Assembly (NCBI RefSeq): GCF_042434395.1
Contig: NZ_JBHLTP010000003.1
Coordinates: forward strand, 682,001 to 746,000
DNA: 64,000 nucleotides
Source of the DNA: Pontibacillus salicampi
GTDB taxonomy: Bacteria > Bacillota > Bacilli > Bacillales > BH030062
Direction of reading: 5' to 3'
Position 1 is the stretch's first letter; each line of letters opens with the position of its first letter. Below the pieces are notes generated by a model, which saw only the letters and a program-made list of their open reading frames with translations, ran no database searches and was not told where the DNA came from. Positions 16,687 through 25,765 of this stretch are shown one piece after another. Made by a program: the position numbers and the translations under genes.

Positions 16687-17641
16687 TTTCAGACAACCTC
16701 ACCATCACTTTGGAGACTTCAGAGGCATCAGGACGCTCTAATGTTTTTACAATTTTACCATCTAGTAAGAAATGTACAATATCACATTTAGAAGCAACCT
16801 TGCTATCATGAGTAATAATTACAGCTGGTGAACCAAATTCTTGGCTTCCTGCAAGCAGGAGTTCCAAGACTTCGTTTCCAGTATTTAAATCTAGTGCTCC
16901 GGTAGGTTCATCAGCAAGAATTAATTTACCTTTTCCTAACAGTGCACGAGCTATGGCAACCCGCTGCTGTTGTCCTCCAGATAATTTGGATGGCATCATT
17001 TTTTCCTTCCCCGACAACCCCAGTCTTTGAATTAACTCTTTCATTCGTGTACGATCAATTTTCTGACCGGAAGTTTTATAAGGGAGCTTGATGTTGTCAA
17101 TGACATTTAAGACATCCACTAAGTTATATTGCTGGAATATATAATTTGTATGTGTTCTTCGGAATTCAGTTAATTTTGGCTCCTTTAGAGTAGCTATTTC
17201 TTCCCCAAAAATAACTACACTACCGCTTGTGATACTTTCCAATCCAGAAATACAATTAACAAGCGTGGTCTTACCGCAGCCTGACGGTCCCATAATGGCG
17301 GTTGATAGTCCGTCATAAATGTCAATGTTAATTCCCTTTAATACTGGAGTGGAGCTCCCTTTAAAGGTTTTAGTAAGATGGCGCACCTTAATAGCGACTT
17401 GTTCCTTGTTAAGAGGGACACCTGGAGTTTCTTCATGCTGTTTGTCAAAGAAGTACCCTATATCTACGCTGAAATAAGCAGCAAGATCAGGCAAGATTAA
17501 AACATCAGGCATTGAAAGGCCTTTTTCCCATTTTGATACAGCCTGTTTACTCACTCCAAATTGTGCAGCGACATCCGACTGTGAACGACCTTTTAGTTTT
17601 CGTAAATTTGTTAGGCGTTCACCTACAAAAACATTATCCAT
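16679..17641 (-). CDS. XRE-family HTH fused to ABC transporter ATPase
   Basis: A 320-residue fusion. Residues 8-64 are an XRE/Cro helix-turn-helix (SQSDVAAQFGVSKQAVSKWEKG). After a short linker, residues 83-310 are a LolD/MacB-type ABC ATPase with Walker A GPSGCGKT at 118-125, signature LSGGQQQR, Walker B LILADEPTG, and the switch histidine VIITHD. The fusion could let the exporter ATPase report on or repress its own operon. An inverted repeat (AGTCAAC-n5-GTTGACT) sits 76 bases upstream and is the obvious candidate operator. The ATG is preceded by AAGGAGC. Fusions of this type occur in databases but are rarely discussed; function is inferred. Confidence 0.85.
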   Translation of the reverse strand: MDNVFVGERLTNLRKLKGRSQSDVAAQFGVSKQAVSKWEKGLSMPDVLILPDLAAYFSVDIGYFFDKQHEETPGVPLNKEQVAIKVRHLTKTFKGSSTPVLKGINIDIYDGLSTAIMGPSGCGKTTLVNCISGLESITSGSVVIFGEEIATLKEPKLTEFRRTHTNYIFQQYNLVDVLNVIDNIKLPYKTSGQKIDRTRMKELIQRLGLSGKEKMMPSKLSGGQQQRVAIARALLGKGKLILADEPTGALDLNTGNEVLELLLAGSQEFGSPAVIITHDSKVASKCDIVHFLLDGKIVKTLERPDASEVSKVMVRLSENG

Positions 17642-17716
17642 TATTTACAAGCTCCTTTTTCAATCCAAGATACCCTCTAAAGATGTCAAAAATAAGAAGA
17701 AAAAGCAACTAAATTT

Positions 17717-17735
17717 AGTCAACTAAAGGTTGACT
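17717..17735 (-). promoter_or_regulatory. Candidate operator of the XRE-ABC fusion
   Basis: Inverted repeat AGTCAAC-TAAAG-GTTGACT. On the reverse strand the repeat also contains TTGACT, a possible -35 element reading into the fusion gene, so bound protein would block transcription. The match to an XRE regulator is by position only. Confidence 0.5.
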
Positions 17736-18060
17736 TGCAATGAATTACCCAATCTTTATGTAGGTGTGGCAGCATTTTATATATTGTGTAGGAAATCTTA
17801 GTGTCTAAGAGGCTTTGTTATACGATGAATGGTAACCATTGCAAGGGGGAGGGTGGAGATTTTCATAAAGGATTGTATGAAAGGAGGGGCTTAAATAAAG
17901 CGAAGAGTTTAGTTATGTATTCATTCAACGGCCGCTAAACAGGCTTTTAGTAAAATTATATATTAATAGATAAGGCTGGTTATATAGCTGAATGAAGCAC
18001 AAATATTATGTGTGCGGTAAGAAGCAAGAAATACTTTGATTTAGAACGAGCATTATTAAG
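17736..18060. other. Intergenic region without recognised gene
   Basis: The gap between the divergent fusion gene and the hydrolase terminator. It contains a 13-base palindrome AATGGT-A-ACCATT near 17830 and a short open frame of 37 codons starting just before it, which I do not trust. No other signal is seen. Confidence 0.4.
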
Positions 18061-18092
18061 CCAAGCAGCGTCTACTGGGACGCTGCTTGGTA
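18061..18092 (-). terminator. Hairpin terminating the alpha/beta hydrolase gene
   Basis: Perfect 12-base arms CCAAGCAGCGTC at 18061-18072 and GACGCTGCTTGG at 18079-18090 with a six-base loop, 16 bases after the hydrolase stop. The tail is only moderately T-rich. Confidence 0.65.
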
Positions 18093-18107
18093 ACTACATC
18101 TAAATTC

Positions 18108-18974
18108 TTAATTTGGATTCTCAATGAATTTCTTAATCTCAGCTGTGAATTCCTCTGGTGCTTCCTGCGGTACCCAGTGGGAGGCGTTAATTCTTACTAA
18201 TTTACTATTAGGTAGATCGTTTTCCAGCTTTTCGCCGGTCTCTACTGGTTGCCAAGTATCTTTAGCTCCCCATAGAAGAAGAACAGAGTGCTGGATGGAG
18301 GAAAGCTTAGGCGTAAGAGCCGTCGTTTCGTTTGTATTTAAGGCTGAAGCATTGCGGACGAGACTTAATTTGCCCTGTTCATGTAAATAAGGTGCCATGA
18401 TGCCCTGTAAGAAGGTTTCCGTCAGCTGTTCCTTTTGGAAGAACATTTCTTTAAACCCATTAGAGAGGAAGTCCTCAATATCCTGAATAGAGTCGTTCTT
18501 TCTAGATGGGTGACCCATCATCAACATGTCTTGAATTGGCCAAGAATCGTATGCTACGGCATTGGAAAGAACTAGCTTATTGATTCGCTCTGGTTCATGA
18601 TGAGCAAGGATTAATCCAACTCCTCCCGCAATATCATGAGCAACCACATTTACTTGCTCTAATTCCAGCTCGTCCATGAGCTTGACTATCATTTTTGCCT
18701 GTACGTGAAGAGAGCGGTCAAACTGATCACGCTGGTCAGACCACCCATAGCCAAGTAAATCAGGGGCAATGACCCGGTATTCTTCTTCTAACTCCGGAAT
18801 GACGCTCTGATACAAATAGGACCAGGTCGGGATACCATGCAATAGCATGATAGGAGTTCCTGAGCCTACGTCTGTGTAGTTGATTTTCACAGGCTCTTCC
18901 ACGACGCCTTCCAACGTGACGGATTGTTGTCTCTGTTTAAATGCTTCACCGTTGATAGTTTTATGATTCTCCAT
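18108..18974 (-). CDS. Alpha/beta hydrolase, haloalkane dehalogenase/epoxide hydrolase-like
   Basis: A 288-residue alpha/beta hydrolase. The oxyanion motif HGIPTW is at 46-51, the nucleophile elbow VAHDIAGG places Asp114 as nucleophile, an acid candidate lies in LLWGAKDTW, and the catalytic histidine is in NASHWVPQE. An Asp nucleophile with HGxP is typical of haloalkane dehalogenases, fluoroacetate dehalogenases and epoxide hydrolases, not of serine esterases. The real substrate is unknown. RBS GGAGGT. It is monocistronic with its own downstream hairpin. Confidence 0.85.
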   Translation of the reverse strand: MENHKTINGEAFKQRQQSVTLEGVVEEPVKINYTDVGSGTPIMLLHGIPTWSYLYQSVIPELEEEYRVIAPDLLGYGWSDQRDQFDRSLHVQAKMIVKLMDELELEQVNVVAHDIAGGVGLILAHHEPERINKLVLSNAVAYDSWPIQDMLMMGHPSRKNDSIQDIEDFLSNGFKEMFFQKEQLTETFLQGIMAPYLHEQGKLSLVRNASALNTNETTALTPKLSSIQHSVLLLWGAKDTWQPVETGEKLENDLPNSKLVRINASHWVPQEAPEEFTAEIKKFIENPN

Positions 18975-19280
18975 TATTCTACCTCCAACAAATGTTAAAA
19001 TTTCAAGTTTTTAAATCATTATTTACGCACGCTTTTGAGTGATGAAGACGAGACATTCTTTCCATTTGAACATTACAGGCTAATCGACATTAATATTGAT
19101 TAGCGAGTTTCATCCCCTTCACCCCTACTCGCATGAAAATAACCACTAAATTAATATTTAGTGGTTAGAATGGTACATTATGCTATAATTGGTGTCAACG
19201 AATTAAACATAAGATAGGCTGATAGTACGAAGTGTATAGAATTGTTATGGTATGTAGATGAGGCTATGGATAGTGATTAC
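18975..19280. other. Intergenic region with one terminator
   Basis: About 300 bases without a gene. The only structured element is the hairpin at 19135-19166. Confidence 0.5.
19135..19166 (-). terminator. Terminator downstream of broken LacI gene
   Basis: Perfect ten-base arms AACCACTAAA and TTTAGTGGTT with a six-base AT loop; on the reverse strand it is followed by TTATTTT. It probably ended the transcript of the lacI-type gene now reduced to a fragment at 19281. Confidence 0.55.
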
Positions 19281-19488
19281 TTACAAATTATCATTCTCAT
19301 AAATTATGTAGATTCTCTCCTTATTTTTGCGGAGATTTCTTGCTAGAGAGCTAGGGGAATATTCTAAATGCTCTATATGCTTTAGAATAAAGTATTTTAG
19401 TTCGTCAGAAACATATGGAGGATTGTTTAACTTGAAAGGTTGTGTTAGACACTTCATTAATGCGCGCAATTTCCTCGATGGTTGCCAT
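19281..19488 (-). pseudogene. LacI-family regulator remnant, frameshifted and truncated
   Basis: Starting at the reverse-strand ATG at 19488, the frame reads MATIEEIARINEVSNTTF, which is the start of a LacI helix-turn-helix. It then runs out of frame. In the next frame the protein continues as LNNPPYVSDELKYFIL and SPSSLARNLRKNKERIYI, the rest of the LacI DNA-binding domain and hinge helix. A stop follows at about residue 68. The ligand-binding core of about 270 residues is missing. It lies divergent to the HAD phosphatase gene, so it may once have controlled it. Confidence 0.78.
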
Positions 19489-19580
19489 GACTTCCCATAC
19501 TCGTAAAGGTTCTATTAACCTGCTATTGAATTCATACATTACTGTGTATTTGTAATAACCCTATATGGAGGTGCTAAGCC

Positions 19581-20426
19581 ATGAAGGTAGTAAACCATAC
19601 TCAATTTAAGCGTGTACATAAGGTCACAACCCCTTCCAATATTCTATTTATGGATTTCGATGAAACATATTTTCCGCACGAATTCAGTTCATCACGTAGA
19701 GGAAAAATGTTAGAGCTGGAGGAATATTTATCTGATAAGGCAAGACATCAACAACTAATGTTTGGTTGGGTTACAGGAAGTAGTCTTGAATCTGTTTTTT
19801 CCAAGATGGAAAAAGGAGGTCTGACATTACTCCCGAATTTCATTGCAAGCAATTTAGGCACAGAAATTACATACTTTGAACGAGACAACTTTAATACAGT
19901 AGACTATGAATGGAAGTATATTCTTGAAAATACCAATTTTTCAAGCTCCAGAATAGAAGAGATACTGGAAACGCTTCATAATCAACATGGCATATTATTA
20001 GAATCACAGACCAATTTAGGAGGTTCCTCCTTCAAAAAAAATTACTATTATCACGAACAAAATCCTGCTCTTGATAAGAATAATTTGGGCCTAATTAGAA
20101 GCAAAGCCATGGAAATGGGTGTATCAGTAAATATCAACAAGTGTAATCCTATGGCTGGTGATCCTGAACATAGTTACGACGTAGATTTTATTCCTCTAGG
20201 TACAGGTAAAGATAAAATAGTAGAATTTATGCTTGATAAGTACGGAGTTAGTAGAGATAGATCCTTTGCCTTTGGTGATAGTGGGAATGACATAGCTATG
20301 CTTACCTCTGTTGGGCATGGGTACTTAGTAGAAAATGCAACCGAAGAAGCAAAAAGTCAACATACCAATATCTCTATCGGAAAATATGCAGAAGGAATTT
20401 TAAATACACTAAATACGTATATTTGA
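19581..20426 (+). CDS. HAD-IIB phosphatase, sucrose-phosphatase-like
   Basis: A 281-residue haloacid dehalogenase-fold hydrolase. Motif I is DFDET with Asp25 and Asp27, motif II is WVTGSS near 66, and motif IV is FGDSGNDIAML near 232. The arrangement with a C2 cap matches HAD-IIB sugar phosphatases such as sucrose-6-phosphate phosphatase. The substrate is not certain. The RBS is GGAGGTG. A decayed LacI-type regulator lies just upstream in the other direction, which would fit a former sugar-related role. Confidence 0.8.
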   Translation: MKVVNHTQFKRVHKVTTPSNILFMDFDETYFPHEFSSSRRGKMLELEEYLSDKARHQQLMFGWVTGSSLESVFSKMEKGGLTLLPNFIASNLGTEITYFERDNFNTVDYEWKYILENTNFSSSRIEEILETLHNQHGILLESQTNLGGSSFKKNYYYHEQNPALDKNNLGLIRSKAMEMGVSVNINKCNPMAGDPEHSYDVDFIPLGTGKDKIVEFMLDKYGVSRDRSFAFGDSGNDIAMLTSVGHGYLVENATEEAKSQHTNISIGKYAEGILNTLNTYI

Positions 20427-20638
20427 AATTAACATGGAAGCAGGTTGGTGATTTTAGTTAGCAGTAAGCTCATATTTCTATTCATAATGGAAGTGAACAT
20501 CTGAAAAAGATAATAGAGCAATTTTTTAAGGTGATTTATAACTGCTTTCTACTCCAAAAAAAGAATAATGGTCATCATCCTCCTTTTTATGAAAAATAAT
20601 TCTATGATATTTGGGTTGTTAAATGGGGAGATCATGCA

Positions 20639-21715
20639 ATGGGAATAAACGATATAATAGTTTACATTGTCATCTTATTTATGTGTATAGGTGCGATGGA
20701 CAAGCTAATAGGAAATAAGTTGGGGGTTGGCGAGAGGTTTACAGAAGGATTTATGACAATGGGGTCGTTAACATTGGCGATGGTTGGGATTATATCATTA
20801 GCTCCTGTTATAGCAAGTATCTTAACCCCATTTGTTGCGCCAGTTTATAGTGTGTTTGGTGCAGATCCGGCCTCCTTTGCTAACACTTTAGTAGCACTGG
20901 ATATGGGGGGGTACTCGTTAGCAACGGAGATGGCACAGGGGAAGGATGCTGAACTATTTGCATGGGTTTTTTTAGGTACGATGATGGGACCGACCTTAGC
21001 ATTTACTATTCCTGTGGCATTAAGCATTATTGACAAGGAAGATCATACGTATTTTGCGAAAGGAATTTTATTAGGATTAATAACTGTCCCTGTCGGTTGT
21101 TTAATAGGTGGAATAGTTGCGGATTTAAATATTCTTATAATCATACAAAACCTTATTCCTACCATCATTTTATCCATATTTATTTCTATCGGTTTATTTA
21201 TCTATACAGATAAAATGATCGCTGGTTTTGCTGTCTTTGCGAAAGGTATTCACATAGTAGCTATTATAGGTTTAACTGCTATTAGTGTTGAAACCTTCAC
21301 GGGCATAGTAATAATCCCTAATATGACACCACTTGTTGAAGGGGTTGAAATTGTAGCGATGATCGCTGTTTTTCTTGCAGGTGCCTTTCCGATGGTTACG
21401 GTTATCTCTTTTCTCCTTAAACAGCCATTAAAACAAATAGGATATGCATTAGGTATGAATGAGGTTTCAACGGCGGGCTTAATGGCAACCCTGGCTCATA
21501 ACATCCCTATGTTATCCCTGTTAAAGGATATGAACCCAAGAGGAAAAGTCATTAATGTTGCTTTTGCTGTCAGCGGTGCTTTCGTATTAGGAAGCCATTT
21601 AGGTTTTGTTGCTGGAGTTAATAAAGACATTGTATTTGCAATGATAGTTGGGAAGCTAGTAGGAGGAATTAGTGCTGTAGTTCTAGCTGTTATTGTGACT
21701 AGAAAGTGGGTTTAA
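20639..21715 (+). CDS. eutH: EutH-type ethanolamine permease
   Basis: A 358-residue membrane protein with about ten hydrophobic segments. It matches EutH, seen in conserved segments such as VALDMGGYSLATEMA near 82-96 and LMATLAHNIPM near 281. EutH moves ethanolamine across the membrane. No eutBC ammonia-lyase, eutA or microcompartment genes lie in this window, so it stands alone. RBS GGGGAG eight bases upstream. It begins about 210 bases after the HAD gene with no obvious promoter. Confidence 0.85.
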   Translation: MGINDIIVYIVILFMCIGAMDKLIGNKLGVGERFTEGFMTMGSLTLAMVGIISLAPVIASILTPFVAPVYSVFGADPASFANTLVALDMGGYSLATEMAQGKDAELFAWVFLGTMMGPTLAFTIPVALSIIDKEDHTYFAKGILLGLITVPVGCLIGGIVADLNILIIIQNLIPTIILSIFISIGLFIYTDKMIAGFAVFAKGIHIVAIIGLTAISVETFTGIVIIPNMTPLVEGVEIVAMIAVFLAGAFPMVTVISFLLKQPLKQIGYALGMNEVSTAGLMATLAHNIPMLSLLKDMNPRGKVINVAFAVSGAFVLGSHLGFVAGVNKDIVFAMIVGKLVGGISAVVLAVIVTRKWV

Positions 21716-22401
21716 ATTAGTTGTGCTGTTCATATGTTCTGAATGAATGCCGTGATGTTTTTGGTTCATACAGCCTTTAGTTGACTATTGTGGATGTGGG
21801 AGAGGGCAATGATGAGAGAGATGAAGGCATGTCTACTTTTGGACCCCACTGTATGGTGGTTAAATATTTTAGGAGGAGTTAAGTATGCCGATATGCCAAA
21901 ACTGCAAGGGTTGCTATTAGGACACTTTTCCCCTTTACTATGGTAGAAACGGTAGAAGCATCCGAAAACAGACCAATAACCATAAAAAGCTGGCCATCAC
22001 GAACAATATTTTTGTTCATGGAGGCCAGTTTTTTAAATGCACACAGGTTATAAACAAAATTAGGAAACCTTCTATATTTGTATATTTACTTTTGAGGGAA
22101 GATGAATCTCCTTCGTGAACGTGGATAAGAATCTCAAATCGATATAGGTAGGGAAATAAGCTCATTTTCCCTAGGATATATCTCCTTTTTTGTAAAGTCT
22201 ATGTAGATGTTAATTTGTACTACGTTCACATCCATTCAGTAAAATTATCCTTAAATTTTGCCATATTATAGTAAAAACAATAGACCACCTATACGTACTT
22301 GGAAGTTCCTTAGGTACATACAAGTAATAATTGCAGCGCTTTCATTAATGAGATAGATAAAGATACAATATGAGTCGAATAAAGGAAAGGGGAGAAGAGT
22401 A
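21716..22401. other. Long intergenic region with relics and a terminator
   Basis: About 690 bases with no intact gene. A strong RBS (AGGAGGAG) at 21871 precedes a 12-codon frame at 21885-21920 reading MPICQNCKGCY, which resembles the start of a small CxxC zinc-ribbon protein. It may be the stump of a deleted gene. A two-part hairpin lies at 21984-22035. The rest, to the RBS of the reductase gene, is AT-rich and unstructured. Confidence 0.5.
21984..22035 (+). terminator. Rho-independent terminator
   Basis: Interrupted stem: CTGGCC at 21990 with GGCCAG at 22023, and GAACAA at 22001 with TTGTTC at 22013, flanked by an A run on the left and a TTTTTT run on the right. It can serve either strand and probably ends the eutH region transcript. 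Confidence 0.7.
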
Positions 22402-22953
22402 ATGAAGCATATTTTACTTATTAATGGTCATGAAGCGTATAATAAATCCAAAGGAGAGTTAAACCATACACTTTTTCAGGAGTGGCATAAGGTATTATCT
22501 TCCAAGTACGAAGTCAACACAACGATTGTAGATGAGGGGTACAACGTGGATGATGAATTAGAAAAGTGGAAGTGGGCAGATGTAGTCATCATGCAGACAC
22601 CTATCTATTGGTTTAGCATTCCAGGGAAGTTTAAAGGTTATATTGATAGAGTGTTCATGGATAACATTTTCTTTACGGGATCAACACGATATGGTCATGG
22701 AGGGCTATTGACTGAAAAGCAATACATGTTCTCTTTAACATGGAATGCTCCAGCATCTATATTTAATAACTATGATGCATTCTATGAAGGGAATTCATTG
22801 GATGAAGCTATTTATCATCTTCATAAAATGAATCAGTACGTAGGGATGAACCCCCTTCCGACATTTTCCGTTCATGATGTTGTCAAATCAACTGATGTAC
22901 CGCAATATAAAAATCAAATAAAGAACCATTTCAATGAAGTCTTCGAGGACTAA
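22402..22953 (+). CDS. NAD(P)H:quinone oxidoreductase, MdaB-like flavodoxin fold
   Basis: A 183-residue flavodoxin-fold protein. The N terminus HILLINGHEAYNKSKG is the FMN/FAD phosphate-binding region of MdaB/NQO-type reductases. The segment QTPIYWFSIPGKFKGYIDRVF near 71-91 is the family signature, and a GHGGLL loop follows. It should reduce quinones by two electrons in the cytoplasm. RBS AAAGGGGAG. It is monocistronic between terminators. Confidence 0.85.
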   Translation: MKHILLINGHEAYNKSKGELNHTLFQEWHKVLSSKYEVNTTIVDEGYNVDDELEKWKWADVVIMQTPIYWFSIPGKFKGYIDRVFMDNIFFTGSTRYGHGGLLTEKQYMFSLTWNAPASIFNNYDAFYEGNSLDEAIYHLHKMNQYVGMNPLPTFSVHDVVKSTDVPQYKNQIKNHFNEVFED

Positions 22954-23018
22954 GTACAAGTGCAGAAATGTCATTCATAGTTACTAAGCTCAAGGTGAGA
23001 TAGGAAGGTTTATAAAAT

Positions 23019-23056
23019 GCTAAAACGCTTGAAGCCAATTCCAAGCGTTTTAGCAT
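23019..23056 (+). terminator. Terminator after MdaB-like gene
   Basis: Perfect 13-base arms GCTAAAACGCTTG at 23019-23031 and CAAGCGTTTTAGC at 23042-23054. Confidence 0.75.
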
Positions 23057-23226
23057 GCTAATCAGATAAACCCTTAACGAACAATTCTGATGTCACCAAT
23101 TCCAACCCCTCCTTTGTTGAACATGGCAGTCTTTTACACCCCCAACAAGGAAATTGCCAATCTGTTAGGATTGGCATCTCGTGATTCTGTGGTTTACCTG
23201 TATAGTTCATAATAAAAATGATCCAA

Positions 23227-23394
23227 TTAGTAATATAACGTATTTACCTTATGGCACTTCATACATTGCTCATGGTGAGCAGATGGAATATATTCGTGCT
23301 CACATTCTTCTTGTAGCTGGTGAAGTTGTTTCTCTAATGCATTTATGTGAATTTTCAACTGTGCAATTTCTTCCGTTATGTCTTGTGCTTTCAT
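23227..23394 (-). CDS. Small protein downstream of thiC with CxxC and coiled-coil start
   Basis: A 55-residue protein from the ATG at 23394, which follows GGAAGGAG; the upstream in-frame ATG at 23412 overlaps that RBS and is rejected. The first half is a heptad-like helix (EEIAQLKIHINALEKQLHQLQEE). The second half carries Cys and His (CEHEY, HHEQCMKCHK) and could bind one zinc ion. The start is 29 bases after the thiC stop, so it is probably the last gene of the thiC transcript. I do not know its function. Confidence 0.6.
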   Translation of the reverse strand: MKAQDITEEIAQLKIHINALEKQLHQLQEECEHEYIPSAHHEQCMKCHKVNTLYY

Positions 23395-23422
23395 ATTCCG
23401 TGCTCCTTCCATGTAATAAGAA

Positions 23423-25207
23423 TTACTGGTATATAGAACCGCCAGATCTTTGGAACTCAGCTGCTTTTTCTTTCATTCCCTTTGATATTGCTTCATCTGT
23501 AGCAAGCTGTTGTTCCTTTGTGTAATTCCTTATATCCTGTGAAATTCTCATACTGCAAAACTTTGGACCGCACATGGAGCAGAAGTGAGCTGTCTTTGCA
23601 CCTTCGGCTGGTAATGTTTCATCATGGTATTCCAACGCTCTATCTGGGTCTAGTGCTAAATGAAATTGATCTCTCCAGCGAAATTCGAAGCGAGATTTAG
23701 AAAGGGCATTGTCTCTTAATTGAGCACTAGGATGGCCTTTTGCTAAATCAGCAGCATGAGCAGCAATTTTATATGTGATCACTCCTTCACGGACATCGTC
23801 TTTATTTGGTAAGCCAAGGTGTTCTTTGGGAGTAACATAACAAAGCATAGCGGTCCCATACCAGCCAATCATCGCCGCCCCTATAGCCGAGGTGATGTGG
23901 TCATAGCCTGGCGCGATATCTGTTGTTAAGGGGCCGAGAGTATAAAAGGGTGCTTCTTCACATATTTCCAGTTGTTTGTCCATGTTCTCTTTAATAAGGT
24001 GCATAGGAACATGTCCTGGGCCTTCGACCATTACTTGTACATCGTGCTCCCATGCTTTTTTTGTTAATTCTCCAAGGGTTTCGAGTTCCTTGAACTGAGC
24101 TTCATCGTTGGCATCTGCTATGGAGCCAGGTCGCAAACCATCTCCAAGTGAGAAGGATACGTCATAGGTTTTCATGATATCGCATATTTCGTCAAAATGA
24201 GTGTATAAGAAGTTCTCCTCATGGTGATATAAACACCACTGAGCCATTATAGAACCACCTCGTGACACAATTCCGGTTAAGCGGCTGGCAGTTAGCGGGA
24301 CGTAGGAAAGTAATACACCGGCATGTATAGTAAAATAATCCACTCCTTGCTCAGCTTGCTCAATTAACGTGTCCCTGACGATTTCCCATGTTAAGTCTTC
24401 TGCAACTCCATTCACCTTCTCCAGTGCCTGATAAATAGGGACGGTTCCAACAGGGACAGCGGAATTTCGTATAATCCATTCTCTTGTCTTGTGGATATCT
24501 TTTCCGGTTGATAAATCCATAATGGTATCTGCCCCCCATCGGGTAGCCCATGTCATCTTTTCTACTTCTTCTTCTATAGAGGAGGTAACCGCAGAATTTC
24601 CTATATTAGCATTCACCTTTACGTGAAAATGCCTGCCGATAATCATAGGTTCTATTTCTGGGTGATTGATATTAGAAGGAATAATAGCACGTCCTTTTGC
24701 AATTTCTTCTCGTACAAATTCAGGATCTCTCTGCTCTCGTATTGCTACAAATTCCATTTCTTTTGTAACTATACCCCTCTTTGCATAAGAAAGCTGGGTA
24801 ATCCGTTGACCTTCTTTAGCTTTCTTAGGCTTATCGTTTTGATTTGGGAATGCCATATGGTCTATCCGAGGATCTGCCATGTGTTTATACCCATTATCCT
24901 CTGGAAGCATAACTCTTCCTTGATATTGTTCTACATCTCCTCGCTCATCAATCCAACCGCTTCGAAGCGGAGGCAGACCCTTTGTAATATCTATACGAAA
25001 GTCTTCATCTGTGTAGGGACCGCTGCTATCATACACTCGGAGAGGAGGATTATCCTCTTCCCCAAATGAGCCAGTAGTAGGGGATAGCTGTATTTCTCTC
25101 ATTGGTACCTGAATATCAGCTTGAGATCCTTGTACATACACTTTTTTACTTCCAGAAAAACTGGACATAATCGTCATGTTCTTTTCATTTACGCTTTGTT
25201 TAACCAT
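23423..25207 (-). CDS. thiC: Phosphomethylpyrimidine synthase ThiC
   Basis: Radical-SAM-type enzyme converting aminoimidazole ribotide to the pyrimidine (HMP phosphate) of thiamine. It is about 594 residues, the normal length. The C-terminal CSMCGPKFCSM carries the CxxCxxxxC cluster motif. Other conserved stretches are MEGPGHVP, LGPLTTDIAPGYDH and IGAAMIGWYGTAMLCYVTPKEHLGLP in outline. The ATG at 25207 is favoured because the AAGGAGAG site abuts an upstream ATG at 25216. A TPP riboswitch with terminator controls it. Confidence 0.93.
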   Translation of the reverse strand: MVKQSVNEKNMTIMSSFSGSKKVYVQGSQADIQVPMREIQLSPTTGSFGEEDNPPLRVYDSSGPYTDEDFRIDITKGLPPLRSGWIDERGDVEQYQGRVMLPEDNGYKHMADPRIDHMAFPNQNDKPKKAKEGQRITQLSYAKRGIVTKEMEFVAIREQRDPEFVREEIAKGRAIIPSNINHPEIEPMIIGRHFHVKVNANIGNSAVTSSIEEEVEKMTWATRWGADTIMDLSTGKDIHKTREWIIRNSAVPVGTVPIYQALEKVNGVAEDLTWEIVRDTLIEQAEQGVDYFTIHAGVLLSYVPLTASRLTGIVSRGGSIMAQWCLYHHEENFLYTHFDEICDIMKTYDVSFSLGDGLRPGSIADANDEAQFKELETLGELTKKAWEHDVQVMVEGPGHVPMHLIKENMDKQLEICEEAPFYTLGPLTTDIAPGYDHITSAIGAAMIGWYGTAMLCYVTPKEHLGLPNKDDVREGVITYKIAAHAADLAKGHPSAQLRDNALSKSRFEFRWRDQFHLALDPDRALEYHDETLPAEGAKTAHFCSMCGPKFCSMRISQDIRNYTKEQQLATDEAISKGMKEKAAEFQRSGGSIYQ

Positions 25208-25276
25208 ATTCTTCATCTCTCCTTCTTATAGATGGGAAGGACGAGATCCAGAACAACCTTAAAGAGTTGAAAGTAC

Positions 25277-25311
25277 ATAAAAAGCCGGGTCCTATTCCAT
25301 AGGGACCCGGC
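25277..25311 (-). terminator. Riboswitch-controlled terminator before thiC
   Basis: A GC-rich hairpin with arms CCGGGTCCT at 25285-25293 and AGGGACCCGG at 25301-25310. On the reverse strand it is followed by CTTTTTATG, a normal T tail. It lies between the TPP aptamer and the thiC RBS, so it is the expression platform. Confidence 0.85.
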
Positions 25312-25358
25312 AGATGTATGTAGAAGTTATATTGCATTCCAAGATGCTGTTTATGACT

Positions 25359-25452
25359 AACTTCCCTACGCTGGCATGATCCAGATCAGGTCCAAAGGGT
25401 CAAGAAACTTCCACGCGTCTCTCTCTCAGCCCGACTCATCGGACTCCCCTAG
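25359..25452 (-). promoter_or_regulatory. TPP riboswitch (THI box)
   Basis: Read on the reverse strand, the segment contains CTGAGAGAGAGACGCG, then GACCCTTTGGACCTGATCTGG and CATGCCAGCGTAGGGAAGT. These are the conserved THI-box blocks that bind thiamine pyrophosphate. It lies about 150 bases before thiC with a terminator between. High TPP should favour termination. Confidence 0.95.
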
Positions 25453-25765
25453 TTGTCTATAGTATATATTTTCCTGCAGGAATTAGGAATAGGGATATTT
25501 CACTAAATACCATTTCTAAGCAAATGGATGTTGTGAATGGAAAAATACACGACTTCTTTTCCTTTCCTGATAAGGAGCCTCACAAATACTAGATTTATTT
25601 CATGTCGCTGCAACTATTCTTTCATTATAAAAGGTGAAGATCTCTACACGCTTTTTTATACTGAACTATACTACCAATTTTATCATTTCAGATTGACGCT
25701 ATAATGATAGAGTGATAGCTTCAAATATGTGTAAAAAAATTCAATTTTGGAAAGGAAGAAGCTAG

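Noticed and set aside
21811..21948. 45-codon frame in the gap after eutH
   Set aside because: No convincing RBS and no recognisable protein; it overlaps the better-supported short stub at 21885.
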